A DNA stretch of 64,000 bases from Synechococcus sp. PCC 7336 (GTDB lineage: Bacteria > Cyanobacteriota > Cyanobacteriia > Thermostichales > PCC-7336), in the NCBI RefSeq assembly GCF_000332275.1, contig NZ_CM001776.1, forward strand, positions 744,001-808,000, in the 5' to 3' direction. Below the pieces are notes generated by a model that did no database searches, had not been told where the DNA came from, and was given only the letters and a program-made list of their open reading frames with translations. Below are positions 45,834 through 53,967 of this stretch, piece after piece. The stretch's first letter is position 1, and every line of letters starts with the position of its first letter. A program made the position numbers and the translations under genes.

Positions 45834-47297
45834 TTACTCAGCTGGGATCGGATTATCCCCTTGCTGATTAGACAAGTTTGGGTCCGTTTGGATGCGAATT
45901 TCATCTAGCTCAGCCATAGTGAGTTCGGGATCGTAATATGTAGCTTTTTTTACATACTTTTGTTTCCAATCCTCTAGCAATTCTATCAACATAGTCTGTA
46001 GCTCCGCTTGTGTAGTAGCACTTTGCAGTTCAGCTCGCAAAGACTGCCTGAAGCGATCGATTAATGACGACAAGAGTTCTCGACCCTTGTCGTCAGCATA
46101 GGCTTCGGCGATCGCCTGACTGCTCGATTGAGTCAAAAACGCTGCAAGCTGTTCCGAAATTGCTCCGGGTAACTGTCTCAGACCGGGCAACTGTTCGACT
46201 CCTCGATAAATATCGAACTGGCGTAAGGTTTCCTCCATGCTGTGCTCTAACAGTTCGCGCAGTTCGGGCTCAACATGGGGGATCACATTGTAAATTGTGA
46301 GTTCGAGCAGCCGATCGGCGATCGCCCCCAATTTATCGGTATTTCCCGAGCGAACGTACTCACTGGATCGAACGAGCAACGCTAAGGCTTCTCCCTCGCT
46401 AACTGAGTCTTTGGCTTGATTGACTAGCCTCACCATCAGAAATTCAGCGACCCGATCGGATAGGTAAGCCGTTGGATCGTGAGCGAGATGAGCCAGTGGT
46501 CGTTCGATGTTTAACAGTCCCGACCGATGCAGGTGAATCCCGACTGGCAAAATTCTCAGCCACCGCCATATGGGAATGAGCATCAAAGCGTCGTACCACC
46601 TGCGTACCATGGCCCCCCACCAGGTCAAACTCGGCTGACTGCGGCTGACCATGTGAGTCTGAACGGCAAACACTACAGCAAAAAAAGCTACGAATGGGGC
46701 ATCCAGTTGCCAGAAACGCGTGCCCTGCCAATTGTCCCGATCGACTAGACGGAGATAGTTGGTTTCGAGCTCGGGTCGAATCTGGCGGTTGAAAAAGTCC
46801 ATCGCGTCCCGCCAGTTATCGGGGCTAAAGGTCGAGCTGCTCCAAAACTGGTCGAATGCCCGATCGAGTGAATGGGTTTGCTGGTATGCCTCAATGCGTT
46901 TCGCCATCGTGCCGTAGCTGCCCAGCTTGCCTGAAGAGAGAAACAGGCTACCGTCAACCAACGTTTCACTTTGTTGCCGCAGCTGAGTGAGTAACGACTG
47001 AACCTGAGGGGCGTCTCTCGACTCGCGATTGAGTTGACCGGCAAGCTGCTCGACGGTATCGAGATATTGCGTAGTGTGCGGTTCCCGCTCGATCGCAGCA
47101 ACGGGATCGTAGAGATTTACGAGAGTTGGAACCCAGTGAATGTATGTGTTCCGCAGGGGTAAGTAAGTCAAATTGAATAAGACTAGAGCGAGATTGACGA
47201 GGGCAATTAAGGCAACAAATTTTCCCCACCAAGAATGGCGGAACTCTTGCTCGACAGTGGTTGGTTGTGGGCCTGACATAGAGGGTACGGCAGCCAT
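45834..47297 (-). CDS. Membrane protein of unknown function, beside SLC12 transporter
   Basis: The 487-residue protein has a transmembrane helix at about residues 27-50, a loop domain (50-190), a second hydrophobic segment near 200-215, and a long helical cytoplasmic part. No motif is recognisable. It starts 38 bases after the transporter gene and is very likely co-transcribed, so a regulatory or accessory role for that transporter is a reasonable guess only. Confidence 0.65.
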   Translation of the reverse strand: MAAVPSMSGPQPTTVEQEFRHSWWGKFVALIALVNLALVLFNLTYLPLRNTYIHWVPTLVNLYDPVAAIEREPHTTQYLDTVEQLAGQLNRESRDAPQVQSLLTQLRQQSETLVDGSLFLSSGKLGSYGTMAKRIEAYQQTHSLDRAFDQFWSSSTFSPDNWRDAMDFFNRQIRPELETNYLRLVDRDNWQGTRFWQLDAPFVAFFAVVFAVQTHMVSRSQPSLTWWGAMVRRWYDALMLIPIWRWLRILPVGIHLHRSGLLNIERPLAHLAHDPTAYLSDRVAEFLMVRLVNQAKDSVSEGEALALLVRSSEYVRSGNTDKLGAIADRLLELTIYNVIPHVEPELRELLEHSMEETLRQFDIYRGVEQLPGLRQLPGAISEQLAAFLTQSSSQAIAEAYADDKGRELLSSLIDRFRQSLRAELQSATTQAELQTMLIELLEDWKQKYVKKATYYDPELTMAELDEIRIQTDPNLSNQQGDNPIPAE

Positions 47298-47335
47298 GTT
47301 AGGTTTCTTGAATAGTAGCGGTCAGACGGTCGTCG

Positions 47336-49567
47336 CTAACTCTGTCTGAGTACATCGGTAAAGGTAAAGCCCGAGGCCGCGAGGACAAAAACCGTACTGG
47401 GCAGCCCCGCTGTGCGCTGCTGCAACTCGTCATAGTACTGAGCGTAGTCATTATCTTTAGGCGCATTCATTCCCAAAAAGATGAGATCGGCATGCTGCGA
47501 GGTTTCTTTTAAGACGACGTGAAAAGGACGACTGACTGATTCGATAATCTGAGACTGGGCGTCGATCCGGAGTCGACGCAACAGACGCTCGATGTTTGCT
47601 CGGGCTGCAGCCACTGCTGCATTATCTTGCACCATCAGTTTGAGATGCAGTTTGGCTTGACGCCAGTCGATATCGGCCGCGAGCAGATCGGCCAGCAGCA
47701 GCATCAAGCCTCCGTTCCCTTCCGCGCCGCTCCACCACACATCGATGCGACGGCGATCGCCAAAGCCGCGCTGGACATTTTCCCGCAAAATGACCGCATT
47801 CCGCTTCGCTCGGTGCAGTTGCACGATCGCATTGGTATAGGCTTCGAGATGCTCGGAATCGGTGCTGCTGCCCAACACAATCGTGTTCGGTACGAGGGGG
47901 CCGATGCCATAGGTTTCCACCAGTTGGCGCATACCGTCAAAGGGATCGGGGGCCGTCACGACTCGCACGAGGGCTCGAACGCCGCGATTCTCGATGTAAT
48001 CGCGAATGGTGTCTTCCATAGACTCTTGCTGCGCGCCATCGCGAGAACCACTGGGTAAGACGGTGGCAATGGTGACAATACCGCGATCGTGAATGAGAGC
48101 GTTGGCGAATTCGATTAGAGGCCAGCGTTTGGTGGGTGCTCCCGACAGCACCAGCAGATGGGGCTGCCAGTTCTTTGTATCTTCTTGTTGGCGCAACTGA
48201 TAAATGCCTTGCCGCAGCATCGCCATCCACATGCCTCGGCGCGAGTCTCCCCAGGCCGTCCGCAGTTCTCGTCGCTGCAACCAAAAGAAGATCGCGGCCA
48301 CGATCGCCGCTGCCGCAATCGTGGCCACCGAATTAATTAAAAACATCACCGCCAGACAGCCAATTGCCCCCAGCAGCGACAGAGACCAATGCACCTGAAA
48401 CGTGGGTCGAAACGACGGACTATCCAAAAATCCTTCGATCCCCGCTGCCAGATTGAGCACTAAATACGTGGTCAAGAAAAACATGGATAAAACAGGAGCG
48501 ATCGCATCCAAGTCCCCCAGTACCACTGCCGCCAGCACAATTCCCAAGGTCACGATCGTGCCGATGCGCGGCTCGTCGTTGCTGCCGGTGCCGGTCCCTA
48601 GAACCCGCATCCAGCGAGGTAATACGCGATCGCGGGAGAGGGCCTGCAACACGCGCGGTGCCCCTAAAATACTGCCTAGCGCGCTCGATAGTGTCGCGCC
48701 CCATACCCCAAGTAAGATAGCTGGGCCCCACAGCGACAGTCTTTTCATAATGAGGGGATCGGCAATCAATGTGCTGGCATCGGCCCGACTCGCTAGCAAC
48801 ACGGGCAGCCCCATGTAAATGAGGTATCCTACCCCCACAGCCGCTAGCGTGCCGATGGGAATGGCCTTGGTGGGCTCCTTCAAATCCCCCGACATATTGA
48901 CGCCAGACATAATGCCTGTTACTGCGGGGAAAAACACGGCAAACACGGACCAAAACGGCTCGCTGAGCTGCTCGGTAGCGCCAAATATTTCGATATCGGT
49001 GGTTTCCAGCGGCTTGCCAAAGAGCAGCGACAACAGCGAGAACGCGATCGCCGCCATGATGAAATACTGGGTCCGAATGGCCGTTCGCGCCGATACGATG
49101 GCCAGGGCCGTCACCGCGATCGCCGTCACGACTGCCACGAGTTGTTGGTCGAGAAAACTGAAGGTGCGAACAACGCTTTCGGCAAAACCAATCGCGTATA
49201 GCGCCACCGAAATCGCTTGGGCAAAGTAGAGGGGAATACCCACCGCGCCGCCCGTTTCGATCCCCAGCGAGCGGCTGATCATGTAATAAGCCCCTCCCGC
49301 CCTAACGACGCGATCCGTGGCAATTGCGCTGATGGACAGTACCGTTAAAAACGTGATGCTAGTAGCGAGAGTGACAATAATTAGCGCCCCCACTAAGCCA
49401 ACATTGCCCACCACCCAGCCAAAACGCAGGTACATGATCACGCCCAAAATCGTCAAGATTGAAGGCGTGAATACGCCGCCAAACGTACCGAGTTTGGCGG
49501 CGTCAGAAGCTGTATTGGGCGTGGGGACTACTACCGTGGGAGATGCCCCAGTAAAAAGACGTTTCAT
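47336..49567 (-). CDS. Cation-chloride cotransporter-like (SLC12/APC superfamily) permease
   Basis: The 743-residue protein starts with the SLC12 signature 'GTFGGVFTPSILTILGVIMY' (residues 27-46) and has about 12 membrane helices to residue 430. 'FPAVTGIMSGVNMSGDLKEP' near 215 is the Na-K-Cl cotransporter motif. A 300-residue cytosolic C-terminal domain follows, also as in SLC12 proteins. It probably moves chloride with Na or K. An unusual three-arm inverted repeat lies in its leader (49591-49703). Confidence 0.85.
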   Translation of the reverse strand: MKRLFTGASPTVVVPTPNTASDAAKLGTFGGVFTPSILTILGVIMYLRFGWVVGNVGLVGALIIVTLATSITFLTVLSISAIATDRVVRAGGAYYMISRSLGIETGGAVGIPLYFAQAISVALYAIGFAESVVRTFSFLDQQLVAVVTAIAVTALAIVSARTAIRTQYFIMAAIAFSLLSLLFGKPLETTDIEIFGATEQLSEPFWSVFAVFFPAVTGIMSGVNMSGDLKEPTKAIPIGTLAAVGVGYLIYMGLPVLLASRADASTLIADPLIMKRLSLWGPAILLGVWGATLSSALGSILGAPRVLQALSRDRVLPRWMRVLGTGTGSNDEPRIGTIVTLGIVLAAVVLGDLDAIAPVLSMFFLTTYLVLNLAAGIEGFLDSPSFRPTFQVHWSLSLLGAIGCLAVMFLINSVATIAAAAIVAAIFFWLQRRELRTAWGDSRRGMWMAMLRQGIYQLRQQEDTKNWQPHLLVLSGAPTKRWPLIEFANALIHDRGIVTIATVLPSGSRDGAQQESMEDTIRDYIENRGVRALVRVVTAPDPFDGMRQLVETYGIGPLVPNTIVLGSSTDSEHLEAYTNAIVQLHRAKRNAVILRENVQRGFGDRRRIDVWWSGAEGNGGLMLLLADLLAADIDWRQAKLHLKLMVQDNAAVAAARANIERLLRRLRIDAQSQIIESVSRPFHVVLKETSQHADLIFLGMNAPKDNDYAQYYDELQQRTAGLPSTVFVLAASGFTFTDVLRQS

Positions 49568-49590
49568 CGTTCTATCTAGCCTAATTTGAA

Positions 49591-49703
49591 GGAATGGGGC
49601 CTTGCTGGCAGTCCAGGTGTCGTCTTCGGATCGTATGTCAGCTCGAGATTGTTTTCCACCACACGATTAAAAGGCCCCATTCCTGCTGTTGAGGTGGGGC
49701 CTT
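49591..49703 (-). promoter_or_regulatory. Three-arm hairpin region, terminator or attenuator
   Basis: Read on the minus strand, arm 1 (AAGGCCCCA, 49703-49695) can pair with arm 2 (TGGGGCCTT, within 49683-49671), and the hairpin runs into TTTTAAT: an intrinsic terminator after the Hlip gene. Arm 2 extended (GGAATGGGGCCTT) is also perfectly complementary over 13 bases to arm 3 (49603-49591), 24 bases before the transporter start. The two pairings exclude each other. Confidence 0.6.
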
Positions 49704-49734
49704 GGATATCAATGGATCGATCGGGCAATGACAA

Positions 49735-50166
49735 TTACAGGATGCCGAGCTGAGACAACATGCCCTGACCAGTTAGTAACTCAGTGACTACACAGAGCGT
49801 GAATCCAAACATCGCGAGGCGGCCATTGAGATTCTCCGCGTATTCCGTAAATCCAAATCTAGGTTTCGCTAGACCTCGCGCAGCGTCTCGCTGCTGCTTT
49901 GCCTGCTGTGCTTCCTCTAAGTTAGGATCCGAGCTGCTCGATCCTCCCTCAACATACATTTCTGGCTCGGTCGCATAATTGTTCAGCAAGCCCTCGCTAT
50001 CGACGGTATAACCCGATGAAGTATCGCTAGATTCGGGATTGTCGGGAAGCGACTTGTAGGCATCGCCCTCGCGCTCCTTGCGGGCAGCGGTTTCCGCCGG
50101 GACGATCCCCCGGTCAAACCCATCTACCGTCGTGTCATTGCGCTCGTTTGTTGCATTAGTAGCCAT
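49735..50166 (-). CDS. High-light-inducible (Hlip) protein with Ssl1498-like segment
   Basis: The 143-residue protein ends in one chlorophyll-binding Lhc helix: FTEYAENLNGRLAMFGF, with the Glu/Asn/Arg pattern of the CAB motif (about residues 107-123). Before it, GYTVDSEGLLNNYATEPEMY (about 52-71) matches the N-terminus of Ssl1498-type proteins. The first 50 residues are acidic and disordered. Usual Hlips have only 45-70 residues. GGAGG lies 5 bases before the ATG at 50166. It likely protects pigment-protein assembly under high light. Confidence 0.85.
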   Translation of the reverse strand: MATNATNERNDTTVDGFDRGIVPAETAARKEREGDAYKSLPDNPESSDTSSGYTVDSEGLLNNYATEPEMYVEGGSSSSDPNLEEAQQAKQQRDAARGLAKPRFGFTEYAENLNGRLAMFGFTLCVVTELLTGQGMLSQLGIL

Positions 50167-50223
50167 AAAGACCTCCAACTGAATTGACGTGAAATAGTGA
50201 TATGAGATTTACATTTGGGAGCC

Positions 50224-50430
50224 TTATTGCTTCACATCAGGTACAAAATCAGGCTTTTCCTTGTCTTGCCAACCCACTGGTCGACGGGAATTGTACCAGG
50301 CGATAGAGCCTATAGACACAGCCCCTAGAAACCCTACAACCAGTGCTGCGACTGCTGCATAAGGAAAGTGTGACTCTGAAAGGCTGCTAGTAGTAGAAAA
50401 TATGTGGAAAAGTGTTTGCTGTGGAAGCAT
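50224..50430 (-). CDS. Small one-helix membrane protein, Psb35-like candidate
   Basis: The 68-residue protein has one transmembrane helix (about residues 24-46, 'AAVAALVVGFLGAVSIGSIA') and then a short basic/acidic tail 'WYNSRRPVGWQDKEKPDFVP'. Layout, tail and the position directly before an Hlip gene suggest the small photosystem II assembly protein Psb35 that associates with Hlips, but I rely on memory of the family and the match is not certain. GGAGG lies 9 bases before the ATG. Confidence 0.5.
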   Translation of the reverse strand: MLPQQTLFHIFSTTSSLSESHFPYAAVAALVVGFLGAVSIGSIAWYNSRRPVGWQDKEKPDFVPDVKQ

Positions 50431-50616
50431 AAAGGAAATCCTCCTAATTTACAGTGCTGTCGTGAAAGAGACAAGTCAATTTAACAGATACCTTTAGATA
50501 TTCCGCTCACAGAAGTAAATGTTCACTCCCGATCGCTCTCTGCAAAAGTAGAAACCGAGAACTTGTCTGGGGATGAGGCGACGCAAATAGCTTTATGGAT
50601 TGCTTGCATACTTGAG

Positions 50617-50648
50617 TCTTACATACTTGATATCTTACATACTTGATA
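50617..50648. repeat. 16-base tandem repeat, two copies
   Basis: TCTTACATACTTGATA occurs twice without change, about 190-220 bases upstream of the Psb35-like start; a third TCTTACAT lies at 50706-50713. Confidence 0.85.
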
Positions 50649-50832
50649 TACTTGGATGAAGCACAATCGTCGGTATCCGATCGGATCAAAGCTCGAGCTA
50701 CAGAGTCTTACATGTCCATATCTGAAGTTGTCGATGCTGTAACTTACTTAATAATGAATATTTCACTTCGTTCCAATTTCGTTTTTTTGACTACAACTGC
50801 AATTTAACATGGCAGCATTGCTTCCAGCGTGT

Positions 50833-50864
50833 ATCGAAAGACAGATAAATCGAAAGACAGATAA
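50833..50864. repeat. 16-base tandem repeat, two copies
   Basis: ATCGAAAGACAGATAA occurs twice in tandem. Confidence 0.85.
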
Positions 50865-51285
50865 ATTGATTATCCAATAAGAAGCAATTAGGACTTTCCC
50901 GAAATTGGCCTGCGATTTTTAAGTCCGTGATTACACGCAGACTTGCTTGTAGTTAGATTGCAAAACGCCTTCTTTCCCTACAGACGAGACAGCATGTAAG
51001 CCATGCTGTGAAAGAGTTTCGGCTTTTTAGGGTCGCATTCGGCGCGGCAAGTAGGGTCGAGTCGCAGCTTAGTTGATGTTTTTCTACCTATCGCGAGATT
51101 GCGGCCTAACTAAATTCTATCTTTAGGTGGGTGTAAGCTATGAAGTCAATGCTTTCATCAATGATAATCAAGTCATTTTTTACCTGCTCTCAACACTCTG
51201 TTCCTATCCTGTCTGTAGTTCCCTCCGCTATACTGCTGACTAATCTGAAATTATTCCTGACTTCAACATTCTTCGATCGCAGCCT

Positions 51286-52557
51286 ATGGCCGCTACTATT
51301 GCTCTGATTGCCCACGACAGCAAAAAAGACGACATGGTCGCATTGGTACAGCGACATGCTCCCGTGTTTGCTCGCTACCACTTGATTGCCACTGGCACCA
51401 CAGGCCAACGCATCCGAGAGAGTACTCAACTGGCGATTGAAATTATGCTGTCGGGACCTCGTGGTGGAGACCAGGAAATCGGAGCCCGCATCGCTTCGGG
51501 TGAAGTTACCGCCGTCATATTCCTGCTCGATCCCCTTTATGCCAAACCTTACGAACCTGACATTCGGGCTTTCCTGCGGATTTGCAATATTCGCAACATT
51601 CCTCTGGCCACTAACTTAGCGACTGCAGAAGCGATCGCCACTTCTCTAGCCCAAGCCCGTATTGCCCATCTGATTTTTAATCCTGTATCTGGCCAAAGGG
51701 ACGAACAACAGGCCCTAGAGCTGATTCGCGATCGGCTGACCCCTTACATGAAGCTCCAGATTCACACCACCACCCCCGAAGTGGGAGCCGCAGACCTCGC
51801 CAAAGAGGCGATCGCTGACGAGCCAGATCTAGTCATTGCCTCGGGTGGAGATGGCACAATTTCCGAGGTGGCGGGTGCGCTAGTGGGAACCCAAATTCCC
51901 TTGGGGGTCATACCGCGCGGCACAGCAAATGCGTTTGCGGCTTCGTTGGGTCTCGCCACCGCAATTAATCCCATCAACAATGCCTGCGAGACGATTCTCA
52001 AAGGACACACGCGAGTCATGGACACAGCCACCATCAACGGTCGCCCCATGATTTTATTGGCAGGAGTGGGGTTTGAGGCGGAGGCGGTGGAACGGGCCGA
52101 TCGCGAGGTGAAAAATCGCTGGGGAGTCTTAGCCTATCTGTTTGCTGGGTGGCAGCAATTGAAGGAGCATCAGCTTTTTGAGATGGAGTTGGAGGTTGAC
52201 GGAAATCTGCGGCAATTTGAGGCAGGGGCGATCACGATCGCCAATGCTGCCCCACCCACTTCGGTGCTAGCCCAGGGGAGCGGTAGAGTGACGTCTGATG
52301 ACGGTTTGTTGGATATCACCATCGTGACAGCAGAAGGGAAATTGGACGCTGTACGGACGTTGCTGGAGATGTTTGGGGCGGCCACGATTGGCTCTAACCT
52401 ACAGTCCGATAAAGCGATTCATTTACAAGCGAAACAGGTCGTGCTTCGCACTGACCCTCCTCAAAAAGTGGTTGTGGATGGGGAGGTTGTGGAAATGACT
52501 CCCATTGAAATTGAGTGCATCCCCCAGAGTTTAACGGTAGTTGTGGGCGAGCAATAA
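51286..52557 (+). CDS. Methylglyoxal synthase / diacylglycerol kinase-like fusion
   Basis: The 423-residue fusion has a methylglyoxal synthase-like domain (residues 1-120) and a lipid kinase domain (125-423). In the first, IALIAHDSKKD, GTTG, GGDQEIGA (Asp62) and DPLYAKPYEPD (Asp82, Asp92) align with E. coli MgsA, but His98 of MgsA is Tyr89 here. In the second, the nucleotide motif SGGDGTISEVAGAL (near 185), PRGTANAFA and 'VVVDGEVVEM' match DAGK/YegS-type kinases. The fusion is found in cyanobacteria. Its substrate is unknown. Confidence 0.85.
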   Translation: MAATIALIAHDSKKDDMVALVQRHAPVFARYHLIATGTTGQRIRESTQLAIEIMLSGPRGGDQEIGARIASGEVTAVIFLLDPLYAKPYEPDIRAFLRICNIRNIPLATNLATAEAIATSLAQARIAHLIFNPVSGQRDEQQALELIRDRLTPYMKLQIHTTTPEVGAADLAKEAIADEPDLVIASGGDGTISEVAGALVGTQIPLGVIPRGTANAFAASLGLATAINPINNACETILKGHTRVMDTATINGRPMILLAGVGFEAEAVERADREVKNRWGVLAYLFAGWQQLKEHQLFEMELEVDGNLRQFEAGAITIANAAPPTSVLAQGSGRVTSDDGLLDITIVTAEGKLDAVRTLLEMFGAATIGSNLQSDKAIHLQAKQVVLRTDPPQKVVVDGEVVEMTPIEIECIPQSLTVVVGEQ

Positions 52558-52581
52558 GCAGTTGGAACCCTTCTTTGGGCT

Positions 52582-53733
52582 CTAATGAGTTGGAATCCGA
52601 ACTCTGAAGCAGCTTCCTTCTCCGGGTTCTGATTCAACTTCAAGTTGGCCGTGGTGCGCCTCAATGATGCGAGAGGACAGGTGCAAACCGAGGCCACTCC
52701 CCGATCGCCAATGCTTGCCCCTGCGGAATCGTTCAAACAGGTGCTTTTGCTCTGCAAGGGGGATTCCCGGCCCCGTATCTCGCACGCTGACTTGCAACCA
52801 CGGAGAGGGGGAGTGGCCGTTGTTCGTCCTTCCAGGAGCAGCAATGATGCAAATTTCGATCGTGACCGAGCCTTTTTCAGTGAATTTGATGGCATTGCCA
52901 ACGAGGTTGGTAAATACTCTGCGCAGGGCTAGCCGATCGCCCCAAACTGAAGCGATCGTTTCGTCAAATCGCTCGCTACTGCTGCGATCGCACTGAATTG
53001 ATAACTCCAAGTGTTTTGCTTCCGCCAGCGGAAGCAATTCTTGCTGAACGCTTTCGATCGACGCGAGAAAGTCTAACTGACTAAAGGCAAATTGCTCTTG
53101 ACCGGCATCAAGCCGATACACTTCGAGGATATTGTTCACCATGTGCAGCAGATTTTGATTGCTCTCGCGCATCAGGCCGAGCATTTCGCGACGGTCGGGA
53201 GGCAACAGATCCAGACCGCTACGCTCGAAGAGCTGCATCATGCGGTCTAGAGCCACCAGCGGCGTGCGTAAGTCGTGGGTCAAGCGGAAAACAAAATCTT
53301 CGCGCTGCCCGATCATCAACTGCTGCCGATCGATACTTTGCTTGAGTCTCAAAAGCGATCGCACTCTAGCCAATAACTCATCCATCTCAACTGGCTTGCG
53401 GATAAAGTCATCGGCACCTGCATCCAATCCTTTGACGGCGCTTGCTCGATCGTGGGCGGTGATTAACAGAATTGGAATGAAAGGTAGATCTGTTTCCTGC
53501 CGCAATTGCCTGGTCACTTCATAACCATCCATCGCGGGCATCATGACATCGAGCAATAGCAGGTGGGGGGGCTCTCGCTCAATCTCTGCTAACACCTGCC
53601 GAGGATCGCTCAAGGTCTGTACGTCATATCCTTCCGGCCCCAATATTTTCTCTAGCAAAAATAGATTATCTGATGAGTCGTCAACTGCCAGAATTCTGGC
53701 TTCGCTAATTTTATGCAGCAATTTATCACTCAT
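52582..53733 (-). CDS. Receiver-histidine kinase hybrid
   Basis: The 383-residue protein has an N-terminal receiver domain (residues 12-128) with the acceptor Asp62 in LLLLDVMMPAMDG and Lys in IRKPVEM. A HisKA segment with FRLTHDLRTPLVAL (His near 156) and an ATPase domain with NLVGNAIKFTEKG, DTGPGIP and GSGLGLHLSSRII complete it. All key residues are present. ATG 53733 is used; an ATG 8 codons upstream is also possible. It lies in a cluster of signalling genes, and its input may be another kinase. Confidence 0.9.
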   Translation of the reverse strand: MSDKLLHKISEARILAVDDSSDNLFLLEKILGPEGYDVQTLSDPRQVLAEIEREPPHLLLLDVMMPAMDGYEVTRQLRQETDLPFIPILLITAHDRASAVKGLDAGADDFIRKPVEMDELLARVRSLLRLKQSIDRQQLMIGQREDFVFRLTHDLRTPLVALDRMMQLFERSGLDLLPPDRREMLGLMRESNQNLLHMVNNILEVYRLDAGQEQFAFSQLDFLASIESVQQELLPLAEAKHLELSIQCDRSSSERFDETIASVWGDRLALRRVFTNLVGNAIKFTEKGSVTIEICIIAAPGRTNNGHSPSPWLQVSVRDTGPGIPLAEQKHLFERFRRGKHWRSGSGLGLHLSSRIIEAHHGQLEVESEPGEGSCFRVRIPTH

Positions 53734-53967
53734 CAATCTTCTTGCCAAACGAGTCAAATTTAGAACATTAACAGCCTTACAGTTTAGTAGAACGGAATAT
53801 TTCCTTCTATAAAACTAGACCAGATAGAGTTGACATATATTTGCATGATATATGTTGAAAATTAACAGGTCTACTAGGGGTTCTCTCAGTACACTACTTT
53901 TATACCGATAGGTCGATCGACGTAGATCGTACAAGTTTTTCGTTTCTCTGGGATAACATCGCAAAGG

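Larger units (their letters stand above)
50431..51285. other. Long divergent intergenic region upstream of psb35-like and MGS genes
   Basis: No convincing gene occurs in these 855 bases. They hold two 16-base tandem pairs (50617-50648 and 50833-50864) and three copies of TCTTACAT (50617, 50633, 50706). The size and repeats suit a complex light- or stress-controlled promoter for the Hlip cluster. Confidence 0.5.

Noticed and set aside
50507-50689. 60-codon minus-strand frame upstream of the Psb35-like gene
   Set aside because: It is made largely of the 16-base tandem repeat and has no ribosome binding site or family.
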